From positions 38,366,368-38,430,367 of the forward strand of contig NC_052507.1 in NCBI RefSeq assembly GCF_014356525.2: a stretch of 64,000 nt of DNA, given 5' to 3'. Shown in pieces: positions 44,816 through 57,320 of the stretch (positions within the stretch are counted from its first letter, which is position 1; each line of letters opens with the position of its first letter). The notes under the pieces were generated by a model that saw only the letters and a list, made by a program, of their open reading frames with translations, did no database searches and had not been told where the DNA came from. The stretch is from Nilaparvata lugens (lineage: Eukaryota > Arthropoda > Insecta > Hemiptera > Delphacidae). A program made the translations under genes and the position numbers.

Positions 44816-46574
44816 TTATCAATTCTCAAATTAAATTTTCAAAGTTGTCAAGTGAAATTTTAATATTAATTTCTTTCCTTCATCTCTCTAGCAAATCAAA
44901 CGGCTAGCTAGCTGTGACTCAAGTTTTTATTAGATAGGCGTGACTCGTTCTGCCACCCGTTCTCAAAAATTATTCCAATTTATTAAACAAAACATAATTC
45001 GAGTGTAAAATTAATGGTTACAAATTTAGAGTCCAGCCTCTCGACAGAGAGAGAGAGTTGGGCGACAGAATATACACGTCTATTAATTAATGAAGAGAGA
45101 CAGCAGCTAGATTCAGCCATGGAATGGACTAAGTTACAGGAAAGTCTTTAATAAGAGTAATGCAGCTTGAGACTTCAACATTCATTAAGTAGTCGGTGAG
45201 AGAGGGGATACGAGTGAGGGGTGACAGTGCAGACTTCTCAAGCATTTATAAACAAATGTTATTTTTTTCTCTCTTTCTGCTCCTCTCTACCCCTACCCAA
45301 CACTCTCCCCCCCCCCCCTTCGTTTCGGCCGAGTCCGTATAAATTGAGCGCACCTTCGTCGCTTGTCTTGCCGTTTAAATTTAACGCATGAAATGGATGA
45401 GCGTTATTCGTAACCGAATTTTGAAATAGCTTGCGACAACTTCATCTGCTTCCCCCTCTCAAATCCCCCCTCACCATAGGGTGAATGGTCACTTGGATCC
45501 CCTCCACAAACTTCTCCCCCCCCCAACACACCACCATACTAATGTTACTTCACAACATGGTTGAAATCAACATAGTTGTCTGCCAGCAGCGATTTTTTGT
45601 GGACAACTTTTTCCAGACTTTTTGACAGCAGCATTGTTTTTGGTTTCTATCAATTTGGAGAGAAAAAAGCTTGAGTTTAGATTCAGATTAGATTAGATAA
45701 GATTAGATTCAATCCCTTTCTTCACTGAGATTAATTAGATTCAAGATCATGTAAATAGTTGTTCAACAAACAATAATACAAGTAGCAGGGTATGGTAAGT
45801 GAAACCATACGCATAAATACCAATAAATCCCAAGTTCAACACTCCCAATTGTTCAACGATATGAAAATGAGATGAGATATAAATCTAAAGATCAAATACG
45901 AGATATTTATAAATTTTATGAGGAGGGAGAACATAAATGTTCTTTTTTTGAAGAATCTCCAAAAATATCATTTGGTATTAAATATATCAAGATGAGTAGA
46001 GCCCCAAGAGATTTTTCGGGAGTACCTATATAATGGCTGTACCTAATTGAAGATGGCTGTGCAATAAGTGTTGGATTCGGTATAACTTATAATAAAATTT
46101 CATTTATTTTGTCCAATGAAAAAAGAGTTAACGAAAAGTAGTACACTAGAATTCTATTTGATTGCCACAGGACATAAGACTTATACAGTAATTTCGGTCA
46201 GAAAAGAAAAATGAATTATTTTGAAGTAAAAAGAATGGACACCTGATGGTACTTAGATAGACGACTGTTCATTTCTATGCACATTTCTGTGATACAGTGT
46301 CATGTACCGCGATCACTTCCGACTCGGAATCGTTCTACACGATGGCGAAGTGCACTATTTGAAGTACACTTTTGGAAACGATGTAAATGTAGTAGCTAGG
46401 AAGTGATCAAGAAGTGATGTCTAGAAATGTCCACTGTGATTTATGCAACGCAATAGAAGAGAGTCCGGCAATTAATAACTTGTATAGGTGGCCTGGCATA
46501 GAGATACAGGCAGCAGTGTCATGTTAGAACATGAAAAACAAAGAAGACGCTGAAATTAGAGAAACAGAAAGAAA
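44816..46574. other. Unassigned segment
   Basis: No supported gene. A C-run lies at 45307-45318. The 45320-45420 stretch is GC-richer and contains gtccgtataaattgagcg, a TATA-like sequence with no downstream coding to support a promoter. Small inverted pairs such as gcgatcacttcc (46308) and ggaagtgatc (46398) occur. Confidence 0.35.
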
Positions 46575-47170
46575 CTAGCATGAAAAAAAACTTGGAAAGC
46601 CATGAAGAAGAAGTAGAAGAAAATGAAGAGGAAAATAAGTAGAAGAAAATGAAGAGAAGAATAAGAAGTTGAAATGATTGAGAAAATACGGTAGTAGAGA
46701 AAAGTATGAGAGAGCCGGAGAAAGGGAATAAGTTGGAACAAATGGAAAGTTGTGAAATATTGAAAGCAACGAATGGAAAAGTCAGAGGCAGAGAACAGAG
46801 GGAGAATGACGGAAAATAGAAGAATATTCTAATATGGAGGTGTGTTAATAGTTGGATTAAGGAGGATAATAGAAGAAGTAGAGGAAGGAGAAAAGAAAAA
46901 TTGAGAGCACAAGGAATAGAAGAGAATATTCAACAGAATTGAAAGGAGAATAATATAAGGAAATGAAGAGAGGAAGAAGAGTAAGGTGAAAATTTTAATT
47001 TGAATGGGAGAAAAATACTGGAGGATGAAAATAACGAAAATGGACATGGGAATGCAAAAAAGGCAAAGAAGAGGAGTACGCAGATAAATGAGGGGAAAAA
47101 GAAAAGGATGAAAAGAGAAATGGAAGAAATTAGAGAAGCAGATTATAAAGTGAGAAAAAGAAGATATTGG
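46575..47170 (+). repeat. Polypurine tract, about 600 bp
   Basis: The plus strand is largely A/G (gaagaagtagaagaaaatgaagagg type). It is the strand-inverted counterpart of the pyrimidine tracts at 14.5, 18 and 32 kb. Frames on either strand (Lys/Glu/Arg-rich or Phe/Leu/Ser-rich) are compositional. Confidence 0.85.
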
Positions 47171-48767
47171 CCGCCTAGGACATACGTCGAGACTGGCAAC
47201 CAAAGTTATAAATCTGTTTCTACTCCCCCTCTTTTAAAGACTCTCTTTGACACCCTCCCTACCCACTTCATTACCATTCTCTCTCACTCTCTCTCTTTCT
47301 CTCTCCTACTACATGCACAGCAACGTTTTACGACAGCTAGTCGAGGGTGATCGTTTTTTCTTTTGAAAAGAAATTTGTGCCGACAGCGCAAAATTAACGG
47401 TAGGTTTGTAAGGAAAGCTGAGAGTTGATAAATTTGCCCTGCTCATATCGCCCGTCTGCTGCCGAGATCAAGTTGTCACGTCGGCTTCTCTTCTGTCGTC
47501 GATCTTTTACTGTTTGTTGTACAACGTTAATACTGTTCTCAATCTTACTAGAAAAAATAAGATGTCTATAAATTTGAGCAACAATTCTAAAACACGCAAT
47601 AACTTCTGTCAGTTGATTGAAGATATCAATTTATTAAGTGCAATGAAATCGATGAGGAGCTCATGAAAATTGTCACCTCTGATTTATATTTCAAAGAAGA
47701 TATTCAATACTGATCATACAGGAAAGTCTTTTCAATGAAATGAAATTCATTCAATCTGGAATTAGAATATTTATAAATTTCTTCAATAACATATTTCAAT
47801 TTGAACTAGAGTGTCCTTCTTTAGCCTTCACAGTGGAACAACTCGTATTCTTCAAATCTTCATGAAAATGTTGTACCCATTCATATGACAATTCGATCAC
47901 GGATTAGGTAGTGATTCTTGTTTTCCATTACTCATTAGAAACTCGATATCTCAGCTCCATGTTCAGAAACTCATAACAGCGAACAAAAATAATGAAATGA
48001 TATTTCTGAAAACCTTTCTATCACCTGTAGATAGATGACATAATGAATCTTGAGAATAACATCTATGTCCATTATTTATTTCGAGGTTTTCATGAATTCA
48101 AAGAGCATTGCGAATTGGATCAACATCTCTATTGATGAAGTTTGCAAAGTAGGTGACCTGGTTACAGCCAGCTCTATTGTCAAAGTACTCATGCCAGAAT
48201 GAGATTCTAACTTTGAAGCAATAAAGATTGGAAAGACTATTTCTTTTATTTCACTGCGAAGATCGGATTACATCCTAATTTGATTTGAAAACTACAGTGA
48301 TTCACTAGTTATCACATACTGATGTACTGATAGTGAACAGATTCTGGGACACTCAATACAACTTGAATGAAATAATGCTCCTAACTGATGAATGTTAAAT
48401 TCACCTATCTTTGAAACTACTAGCTTCAACATACTTTCACGTAGACAATTCAGTTTAATAGAATAATTATTAAACAAAATCCCAAATTAAACACTGACAA
48501 CCACGCGAAGACTTCTGCTACGGCAAATATTGACAGCTGGTTGACCAGCTAGACGGAAATTCGATGTGAGCTACTATCCAAAAATTATTTGCCATTCCGA
48601 GAATCAGTAAATAAAGCGATTTCTCATTTACTGCATTTCCATCTGTAATGATGTTTAATCTTCAAATTAACGAGCGTCGCTATGTTTACTTCACTTGTAC
48701 AGCCTAATAATACAAATTGTGATAAATAAAAGCATATTTATGTATCTATCTATCCATTTCCGGATAA
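47171..48767. other. Unassigned segment
   Basis: It includes a short CT-rich run at 47270-47310. No gene, RNA or repeat recognised. Confidence 0.35.
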
Positions 48768-50865
48768 ACTATGATAATTACTGTGGTGGATTGGGCGGAG
48801 TATAAGCAGCTTCGAAACAAAACCCAGCAGGAGATTAGAAATGCCAAGGTCAGGTTCTATTACCACTCTCTTTCTGGCAAGCAGCCTACTAGAACGGTAT
48901 GGTTGAAATTGAAAAACTTGGGTACAGGAAAATCAAATGTTCATCATAATATACCTTTCAATTTAGATGATATCAATGATAACTTTACTGATAATCCTGT
49001 TGACCTATCCGGTGCTCATGACCACTTGAACAGGCTAAGAGCGGCGCCTCATGTAGCACCTGCTCAGCAGCTCTCCTTTTCTCCTGTGACTGAAGCTGAT
49101 GTATTGAGGATAGTCATGGGCATGACAAGCAATGCAGTTGGAGTTGATTGCATACCTATCAAATTCATCAAAGATACTCTTCCCTTCACCTTGCCTATTC
49201 TTATGATAATTTTCAATAAATCTTTGGAATCGTCCTTTTTCCCCTCAATTTGGAAATCAGCCTTAGTCTCACCTCTGCCCAAATGCTGTTCAGTTAAATC
49301 ATTATCAGATCTGAGGCCTATCAGTATTCTCCCAGCTCTGTCTAAATGTCTCGAGAAACAGCAGTTTTCTGTTTTTCTAGAACGTTTCCATCTTCTGTCT
49401 ACCTTTCAGTCTGGGTTCCGCACACGTCACAGTACGACCACTGCTCTGCTCAAAGTTACTGAGGATATCAGGTCAGCTATGGGTAGTAGTCAGGGTACTA
49501 TTCTGACACTATTCGATTTTTCAAAGGCGTTCGACTGTGTTCATCATCCACTCCTCCTTCTGAAATTAAGAAATCTTGGTTTTGGAGAGAGTTGTGTAAA
49601 ATGGATCGAGGCTTACTTGTCGAATCGCTAACAGTGTGTCAGGGCCAATAATGAGGTCTCTTCATGGAGAAATGTAACCCGAAGAGTCCCCCAAGGCTCT
49701 GTTCTTGGGCCTCTTCTGTTCTCTCTCTACATCGATGACATCGCAAAATGCATAAAACACTGCAAATTTCATCTGTATGCTGATGACCTTCAGATCTATA
49801 AACATTTTTCCGCAGGTGAGTCTGATGCATGTGTCGAGCAGATGAATTCTGATATTGATGCTATTAGTGGCTGGGCATATAATCATGCATTGAGATTGAA
49901 TGAAGTTAAGACACAGAGTATCATTGTGACTCATAACCGATTCAGAGCTCAGAATGTTCCAAGGTTGAGGTTGAATGGCATTGAGTTGGAGTATTCTGAG
50001 AGTGTTAAAAACCTTGGTTTGTAAGAGGGTGTTTGCTTGCATCCATAGCTTGAAACGATTTGCCCTGTTTCTTCCACTCAACGTCAGAATCATGCTGGTC
50101 AAGACTCTTGTACTGCCTCACTTCAGCTACTGCGACACTGTCATGAACGACATGACTGTCGAGCTCTCTAACCGACTGCAGAACTAATGTATTCGATTTA
50201 TTTTCAATGCTAGACGATTTGATCATGTTACACCTTTTTATCTCTTCTAAAATTGAATGATCTTCGTACTTTGCACATATTGACTCTGCTTCACTCAATA
50301 ATCAAAACCAAATCTCCATCTTATCTGTCTGAGAGCTTCAGATTCCTGTCTGAGATCGGTGAACGTGCAACAAGGCATGGTAACTTGCTGCTAGCTTTTC
50401 CCATTCATAGAACGACGACTTTTGAGAGATCATTTACTGTCACTGGTTGTAGGCTGTGGAATAATCTTCCTGCTTCGGTCCGGGCTATTGATGGGCGTGC
50501 TCGCTTTGGGGTGGAGGTCAAGCGGATTTTGTTGGCGGGTCTGCGGGGGTAGCGTGTGGTTGGCGCTTGGAACTGGTCTGGTGGGCTATGTGAATGTTGT
50601 GTGAATGTTATATTAATAATTCCTTTTTTTACTATTGTTTCTTGAATTATATAATTGATTTTTTAGTCTAAATTCAGATTGACTGTTTTGTTCCAACTAT
50701 GTTTCTATTTTGTAGCTATATTATTTAATGTATTTTCATTTATATATTAAGTTACACTGTATTTTTTTTATTCAATTGCATTTGTTATGTTGAGGTTGAG
50801 TGGTAGAGAGGACTTAAAAGTCCTAACTCCGCCTAATAAAGATTTTTTTCATTTCATCTCATTTT
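48768..50865 (+). mobile_element. NLR-6: 5'-truncated non-LTR retrotransposon
   Basis: Plus-strand ORF2 remnant starting in the linker after the APE domain, running through RT and the C-terminal region (to 50552), then a 3' UTR with aataaagattttttt and a TTTCA-rich tail near 50865. It is the same family as NLR-7 about 2 kb downstream, sharing IPIKFIK, RPISILPALSK and LTLFDFS, but the two are well diverged, so they are separate insertions, not a recent tandem duplication. Confidence 0.82.
48771..50552 (+). pseudogene. RT polyprotein fragment of NLR-6
   Basis: It opens with WAEYKQLRNKTQQEIRNAK (linker), then GVDCIPIKFIK, FNKSLESSFFPSIWKSALVS, DLRPISILPALSKCLEK, FQSGFRTRHSTTTALLKV and LTLFDFSKAFDCVHHPLL (catalytic Asp). 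A TAA at 49629-49631 interrupts. The same frame resumes with [20 protein letters not shown] and [14 protein letters not shown] (catalytic Asp pair), then [18 protein letters not shown] and SVKNLGL. About 50 bp are missing there compared with NLR-7, shifting the frame at 50020-50030 (KRVFACIHSLKRF, LPHFSYCDTVMND). A further shift leads to the last part (50253-50552), with RLWNNLPASVRAI. Inactive. It belongs to a Jockey/CR1-type clade distinct from NLR-5. Confidence 0.85.
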
Positions 50866-51820
50866 TCAATTATGCTTCAATAGTTCAATACAAACTAAGA
50901 TATTTTTAATTGCATGAAAGTAGCGAATACACTAAGAAGCTTCAAGAACAGTTTGATAGAGAGAATCTTGTATTCTGTGCTCTATTAAAATATAATCAAT
51001 TGAGTTCGATGGTTAAATAGACTTCTTTATAGATGCAGATAATAATCTGAAATAATATTAGCCGGTATTCTCAAACTGGTCTCAATAACTGATAATTATA
51101 TTAGATAACTATACATCAGAGTGCATTCACATTTACAAAATAACATTTTTCTGGAATCTGAACCTGAAAATCTACCAATTGGAATAATTGAAAATGTCGA
51201 ATAGGGCAAAAGTGGAATGGAAATCAAAGAGAAAGTCATAGACCCAGTGGAAGAATGTCAAGACATTAGTTGTTATAGACAATGCACTTTGCCAAAAGTG
51301 CTCACACCTCATTTACAGAGTACAACAGTCTCATCCCACACTTTCATACGCGCAACGGCGCACATCATCATCCTTATTCTCTCATGTCTATTCACATCTC
51401 TTCTTTGTATTTTCAGACTGTCATTCTCTTATTTCGTCAATTTCTTTCATTATCAACTTCCAATGAATCTCATATACTTATATTCTAGCATTTTCTTTGA
51501 TACTGTATAAACATTCTCTTTTTCTGCCTGATTTTCTCTTTCACTTCAAATTTACACCCAGTATTTTAACAAAATATTAATTCACTAAACAACTCAATTG
51601 TAGAAAATTCTCTAGGCAAATACATTTTCAACTTTTAATATATTTTTAGAAACATACAGTTTTAATTTTCTGAAGTTTCATGATTATCTATCTTACCATA
51701 TCTAGTTAGAATAGCCTGGACTTAAAAGTGTGCAGAAGTGGACGAAATTCCTTTTCCTCAAATAACTCCAATCTAGTTTTCAATTCCCTTCGTTGTGTCT
51801 CAAATTGAGTGTTGCTGTTG
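50866..51820. other. Unassigned segment
   Basis: AT-rich; no supported gene or repeat. Confidence 0.35.
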
Positions 51821-51875
51821 TCTCTCTCTCTCCCTCTCTCTCACTCTCTCTCTCTCTCTCACTCTCTCTCTCTCT
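51821..51875 (+). repeat. (CT)n microsatellite at the 5' edge of NLR-7
   Basis: CT repeats with a few CC or CA interruptions, ending 20-odd bases before recognisable endonuclease sequence begins. Confidence 0.95.
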
Positions 51876-51894
51876 GTTCACTCTTTCAAAAAAC

Positions 51895-52560
51895 TTTTCA
51901 AGGCTGCTCACCTTAACGTCCAATCCCTCAGCTGCCACATTGATGAACTCAGAGCAATCTTCTGTTTTCAGGACTTCAATATAATTGGAATTTCCGAATC
52001 ATTTTTGAAGCCTAGTATTTCATCAAATTTTGTTGCATTACCAGGATATAATCTTCTCCATTTTCTCCGGAATGATAGATTAAATAAAGCTTGTGGGGGT
52101 GTAGCAATTTATGTGAAAGATGGTATCAAAACAAAAGTTTTAATCACATCTAAAAAAGATTATTGTTCCAGACCAGCGTTTATGCTACTTGAATTATCCT
52201 TATCTAGTACTGATAAATTACTCGTTGGTATCTGTTATCGCCCACCAAAAATAGGTCATTTCACAGATTTCGGAAATGCCTTGCTTTCTCTTATGCCTTG
52301 TTATAACCGTACACTAGTTATGGGGGATATGAACACCGACTTGAACATGACAAATCGTATCTTTGACTACTTCCAACTGACTACTATTTACAATGCCTAA
52401 ACATGACTATTTCACCTCTCGATCCAACTCATCATACTAATGAATCAGACACACTCATTGACCTTCTTATTGTTAGTGATCCCAACAAGGTTGTTCAAGC
52501 AGGCCAAATCCCAGTCCCAGCTATTTCTGGACATGAATTTGATCTACTGTGTACTTTCCC
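51895..52560 (+). pseudogene. APE endonuclease of NLR-7
   Basis: The domain starts FKAAHLNVQSLSCHIDEL (Asn motif), then IIGISESFLKPSIS (catalytic Glu), ACGGVAIYVKDGI, LVGICYRPPKIGHF and TLVMGDMNTDLNM (Asp/Asn). The frame is lost at about 52400, continues in another frame with SDTLIDLLIVSDPNKV and ISGHEFDLL (the SDH end, with Gly for Asp), and returns to the original frame by about 52560 (KPEQKIITYRDFKNFDEAAF). Two compensating frameshifts thus bracket 52400-52560. The (CT)n upstream is translated as a Ser/Leu string in the same frame but is not part of the protein. Confidence 0.8.
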
Positions 52561-54738
52561 ATAAGATACCTAAGCCAGAACAGAAAATTATCACTTATAG
52601 AGACTTCAAAAACTTTGATGAAGCCGCCTTCCTGACTGATGTGGCTTAGACTCCATGGCATCAAATTGAAGCATTACCCTCAGTTGATGACATGGTCAAG
52701 ACTTTCGAGAATTGGACTTTGACTTTGTATGACAAACATGCACCTTATGTGACAAGGAGGAATTATAGAAAACGACGAGTACCGTGGATGACTGAAGACA
52801 TACTTTAGATGATGGGACGTAGAGACAAAGCACATAGAAAATTTGAAAAGACATTTGACTTGGACAGTTTGATTGAGTATAGGAGCCTTAGAAATAGAGT
52901 TAAACAGGAACTACAGAACTCAATGATTAGGTACTTAAATTCGTTCATGACAAACAATAGACAAGACTCTAAATCACTTTGGCAGGGTATAAAAGAATTC
53001 GGGCTTGGCAAACAGAAATCGAATCCCCAAATTGACTTACCATTGAACAATATAAATGACCATTTCGTTTCACACTCTAACCAACGCGACGAAGTTGTCA
53101 GTGCTAATCATATCGATGATCTTGAAGAGCAGGTTACAAACTTAGATTTACCAATTACTGATCAATTTCATTCCCATACAATCTCAGAAGAAGACACTTT
53201 CAAAGCAATTCAACATATTCATAGTAATGCTATGGGTGTAGACGAAATTCCTATTAAATTTATCAAGAAGATGTTATTTGCTGTTTTACCAACCATTACA
53301 TACATTTTCAACAAGTCACTTGAAGAAGGCAATTTCCCTGAAAACTGGAAGTTTGCTCTGGTTCACCCTCTAAATAAAGTTCCATCACCCAAAAAAGTTG
53401 AGGATTTTAGACCAATCAGTATTCTACCTGCATTGTCCAAAGTGCTAGAAAGACTCATTCATGCTCAAGTTGTAAAATTTCTAGACAACAATAGTAAGCT
53501 TCATCACTTTCAATCAGGCTTTAGGAAATTCCATTCAACTGAGACAGCTCTGCTTCGTGTCACTGATGATATAAGGTTAGCTATGGACCAAAGAAAATGC
53601 ACCATCCTCACCCTATTTGATTTTTCTTAAGCATTCGATACTGTTGATCATACAGTCCTTTTGAATAAGTTGGCTATTCTTGATTTCAGTCACAACTTGT
53701 TAGTTTGGTTCAAATCCTATCTATTAGGTAGGAAACAATATGTATTTGTCAGTGACAGAAAGTCAACTTGGAAAAACGTTATGCATGGATTACCACAAGG
53801 TTCAATTTTAGGCCCTCTCCTCTTCACTTTGTATGCTAATGACCTTTCTTCCATTATCAAATTCTCCAGTTTCCATACTACTTATGCAGACGACCTTCAA
53901 ATCTATTTAAGCTGTCCCATAACAAAAATTAATGAAACAGTTGGAATAATGAATCAGGATATCAGTTCGATAGATGAATGGTCAAAGAAAAATGGCCTTA
54001 AGCTTAATCCCATCAAAACACAACTCATTATAATTGGATATTCTCGTCTTATAAACAATATTGACCTTGAATCGATTCACAAAATTAGTGTAGATGGTAA
54101 TGACATTCCTTACTGTAGCTCAGTTAAAAATTTAGGCATTATTATGAATAATACTCTTAACTGGTCAGAACAAGTGAACAAAACTTGTAAAAAGGTATTC
54201 ACAGCCATGCATGCATTGAAGAAAATGCACGTTATCCTCCCTAGAAACATTAAATTATTATTGGTTCAATCTCTCATCTTCCCACATTTGATGTATTGTA
54301 ATTCTGTTCTTAACGATATGCAAGTCACTCTGAATGATAAACTACAGCGTTGCCAAGATTATTGTCTACGTTTCATCTACTCTCTCCAACGCCATGATCA
54401 TATCAACCCAGCCCACATTGCTAGTTCAACATTAAAGCTTCCCGATCAAAGGCTTTTTCGAATAGTCAAGTTTGTTAGAGATATCTTGAAATACGGTAAT
54501 CCGAACTATTTTAAAGATGATTTCAAATGTGTCTCTGAAGGTAGGAGAATAGATGCTTCACATACTAGAACCGGAGAAAGTACTTTAAGGATACCCAATC
54601 ATCGAACTACTATTCTCACAAAGTCCTTCTTAGTCAGTGCCTGACGTGCATGGAATGCACTTCCTGTTTCTATCAGGTCCATCGAGAGCCGAGCGAGCTT
54701 CATCCTGACTTTAAAAAAAAACATCTTTTGGAACAAAT
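52561..54738 (+). pseudogene. Linker, RT and C-terminus of NLR-7
   Basis: One frame with four stops: TAG 52647, TAG 52806, TAA 53628 and TGA 54642. Motifs: VPWMTEDIL, SLIEYRSLRNRVKQEL, GVDEIPIKFIKKM, FRPISILPALSKVLERLIHA, HHFQSGFRKFHSTETALL, LTLFDFS-stop-AFDTVDHTVLLNKL (the TAA replaces the Lys of the catalytic block), [33 protein letters not shown] (catalytic Asp pair), KKNGLKLNPIKTQLIIIG, SVKNLGIIMNNTLNWSEQ, and after the last stop RAWNALPVSIRSIES to a final stop near 54738. Apart from the stops the protein is intact. It is the closest relative of NLR-6 in the window. Confidence 0.86.
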
Positions 54739-54830
54739 GACTGAAACTGTCCGGTCCTAGAACGATTATATGACAACCATCCCTCACCCATCCCGCCAAT
54801 ATAAACCTTAAAACCTGTTATAGAATGAAT

Positions 54831-54835
54831 TATAT

Positions 54836-54896
<61 letters not shown>
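54831..54896. repeat. (TA)n microsatellite at the 3' end of NLR-7
   Basis: About 33 TA units with one break near 54846. Position immediately after the retroelement 3' UTR suggests growth from its tail. Confidence 0.95.
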
Positions 54897-54899
<3 letters not shown>

Positions 54900-57317
54900 A
54901 TAAACTCATGTTATTTTAATTATCCACTGCATACTGCTGTATATTACTGAAAGTTGATAACCCTGATCTACTTTCAGCCTACTTCATTTTATTAATCAAT
55001 AATTTGATCTTATCTACCGATATAATTATTTTACTTTATCAATTTTCTGTTTTTTTTCTCTTGCATCCTCAGACAATCTTTTAGCAAAAATATTTCAAGC
55101 AAACTTGCACAGTAGTTCCTCTACTTCGAATACATACATACATTTTATAAGCATAGTGTTGCATTCTTATGGAGAATGACCATGTTCTTTTGTATCCACA
55201 GGAATTCATTTTCTGTAAAATATAATTATTAAAAAATATTCAATGAATTTATATATTTATTGATAAAAGATTGGTGTGAATTGAATCTGGAGCTACCACA
55301 AGTATTATTTTAACGGTACTTTTCACATTATAGTTGAAGCACACTTCCAAGTATTCAAATCAATAGGTAGGCCTATAGGCCCAAGAGAGGGGTGATAAAA
55401 GGAGATAAAAGTAAGTCATGACGGAAATCTTGTTCAAAAGAGATGTGAGCATATTCATGTATACATGACACCAAGGTCAACACGATGATCAATGGTTTAC
55501 CAGCGCAATTTACAGATTTCTACCCATTAACGCGACATGAGGGGTCACGACACCCGTCGTCATCATTACTGCAGCAGCAGCTGCATACATGTAGTGCAGC
55601 GAGGGGTGGTGAAGAAGGAGAATTCCAGTGGCACGTGGGTAAAATTTATGTCACGTGGCAGCTTCGAAATTTATTTGTGGTCGCGGGCTTCAGAGCCTCG
55701 ACTGCAAGAAGAATGATAGGAAATAGAGGATACAGAGTAGAAAGAGGGGGGTTGGTGGAGAGAGGAAGGAGGAAGAGGAGAGAAGACGAAAGGAAGTGAA
55801 AAGTGAAGAATACCGAGGAATTCGGAAGAGTCATTTGTCTGTCGGGTCAACTACTGTCAATTATCTACTAGAAGTCATCTTGCATTCTCCTTTCCTCCTT
55901 ATACCATTTTTCATTTTAAACCTTGTTTGCTTACTTGTGAGCATTACAGGAATTGACACTTTTTCAATCCGGTAGAGTCACAGTTTGAATTCTTTTAATA
56001 TGTTCTATTTATCCAGTTGAGAGAATGCAAAACTTAATCGTCTGATATCCCTTAGTTTGAATTTCAAAATTCTTTATATAAGAAGCGGTAAATATGTTAA
56101 TGAAAATTCACAGATTTTTCAAAATCTATGTGAGAATAAAATTGTTAGTACGCTTTGAATGCTTTGAATAAAATTGTTAGTACGCTTGTACGCTTTGAAT
56201 AAAATTGTTAGTTGATCCAACAATATTTTATAATTTGCTTTGTAATAGAAAATCAAGTAAATGATTTACTGAATGTAATGTATCAATCAAAATGCATAGA
56301 TCTGAAGATTTTTGCTAGAGAATACAAGAAGGATGTAATTTGTTACAAATAATTTTGTCATCTCACCATTCTATCTTACCCTCCATTCGGCGTCTTTGAA
56401 CATTTTAAAGTTTTGTCAAGAATTTGAAAGTCGGACAAAACTTATTGGAAGAATGGTTTTCAGTATTTCAGGCTCACAATTTCACAGGCTTCACAAGTAT
56501 TACACCAGACAGGCAGGTAGCCTTTTTGTTTGTGTTTGAAACACTACACATGAAGCACTACTAATCTTGAGACAAAGTTCAATCCGATATCAAACAGAGC
56601 TACCCGAGTAAATAGCTAATCCCGGACGAATAAATATGTGCACAAATAGGCCTACAAGCTGGCCCAGGTCCTAAGCAAATACTAGTGCTCTGCACAAAGA
56701 AAACATTCAAGTAATAGAGGAAGCACAAAAACCAAATAGAAAATACAGGATGCAAAAACAAGGGAGGGCCAACAGAGAATTTGTTGCCATATGGGTCTTT
56801 GAGAGCTCCGTCAATCGCTGTCTGTATCCAAGCTAACTTGTTTATTGTTTTCACGTTAGAGGTTTTATGATGGAATACAATATACAATTTGAAGTATATG
56901 GATTACAATGTACTTAAGATATTCCTATGATGTTCAATATTCAGTATTGATGATTGTTGAATTTAGAATAAATTTTCAATTTGTGAAATTTATTAATTTA
57001 TTATTGTTGGAAAATATCATCAACAGGGTCAAATTTATCACCAGGTGAGAAGGCACTTGTCAGTGCCTGAAGGGGATACATCCAGGGGGCGGCAATGTAC
57101 TTGGGGTCGATAAACCACGTCAATTAAACGATGCAAAAACTGCACACGTCTCTAGAGATCAAACACAAAAAACATCTTTTCCCCACAGGCTGTGATCATC
57201 AATGCTGGGCGGGGGTATTGGAATATGCAAGTATAATCTATATTTCAGGCATCTAAACTATCTTAGTAGTCAATGGAAGTTGAGTAAGAAATTATTCGAA
57301 CAATCACAAGCTAACAG
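54897..57317. other. Unassigned segment
   Basis: No gene supported. Positions 55540-55800 are GC- and purine-richer (gaaggagg-type) and give a 104-codon frame with no domain features. A tandem repeat is listed separately at 56135-56211. Confidence 0.35.
56135..56211 (+). repeat. Tandem repeat, 31-32 bp unit, 2.5 copies
   Basis: The unit begins aataaaattgttagtacgct, at 56135, 56167 and 56198; the third is partial. The second lacks a few bases in the middle. Confidence 0.9.
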
Positions 57318-57320
57318 TAA

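Larger units (their letters stand above)
51880..54830 (+). mobile_element. NLR-7: non-LTR retrotransposon, ORF2 nearly whole
   Basis: Plus-strand APE (51895-52560), linker, RT and C-terminal region to about 54738, followed by a short 3' UTR and a (TA)n run at 54831-54896. ORF1 is absent; the copy starts at the (CT)n. From 52560 to the end a single frame is kept, broken only by four stop codons that look like point substitutions. Confidence 0.82.

Noticed and set aside
45330..45420. TATA-like gtataaatt in a GC-richer patch, considered as a core promoter.
   Set aside because: No coding exon, splice sites or initiator context that I can support downstream.
46829..47203. Minus-strand Phe/Leu/Ser-rich 124-codon frame and plus-strand Lys/Glu-rich frame.
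   Set aside because: Both arise from the polypurine tract.
55485..55799. A 104-codon frame with Arg/Gly/Glu-rich end.
   Set aside because: Purine-rich low-complexity tail and no recognisable domain.
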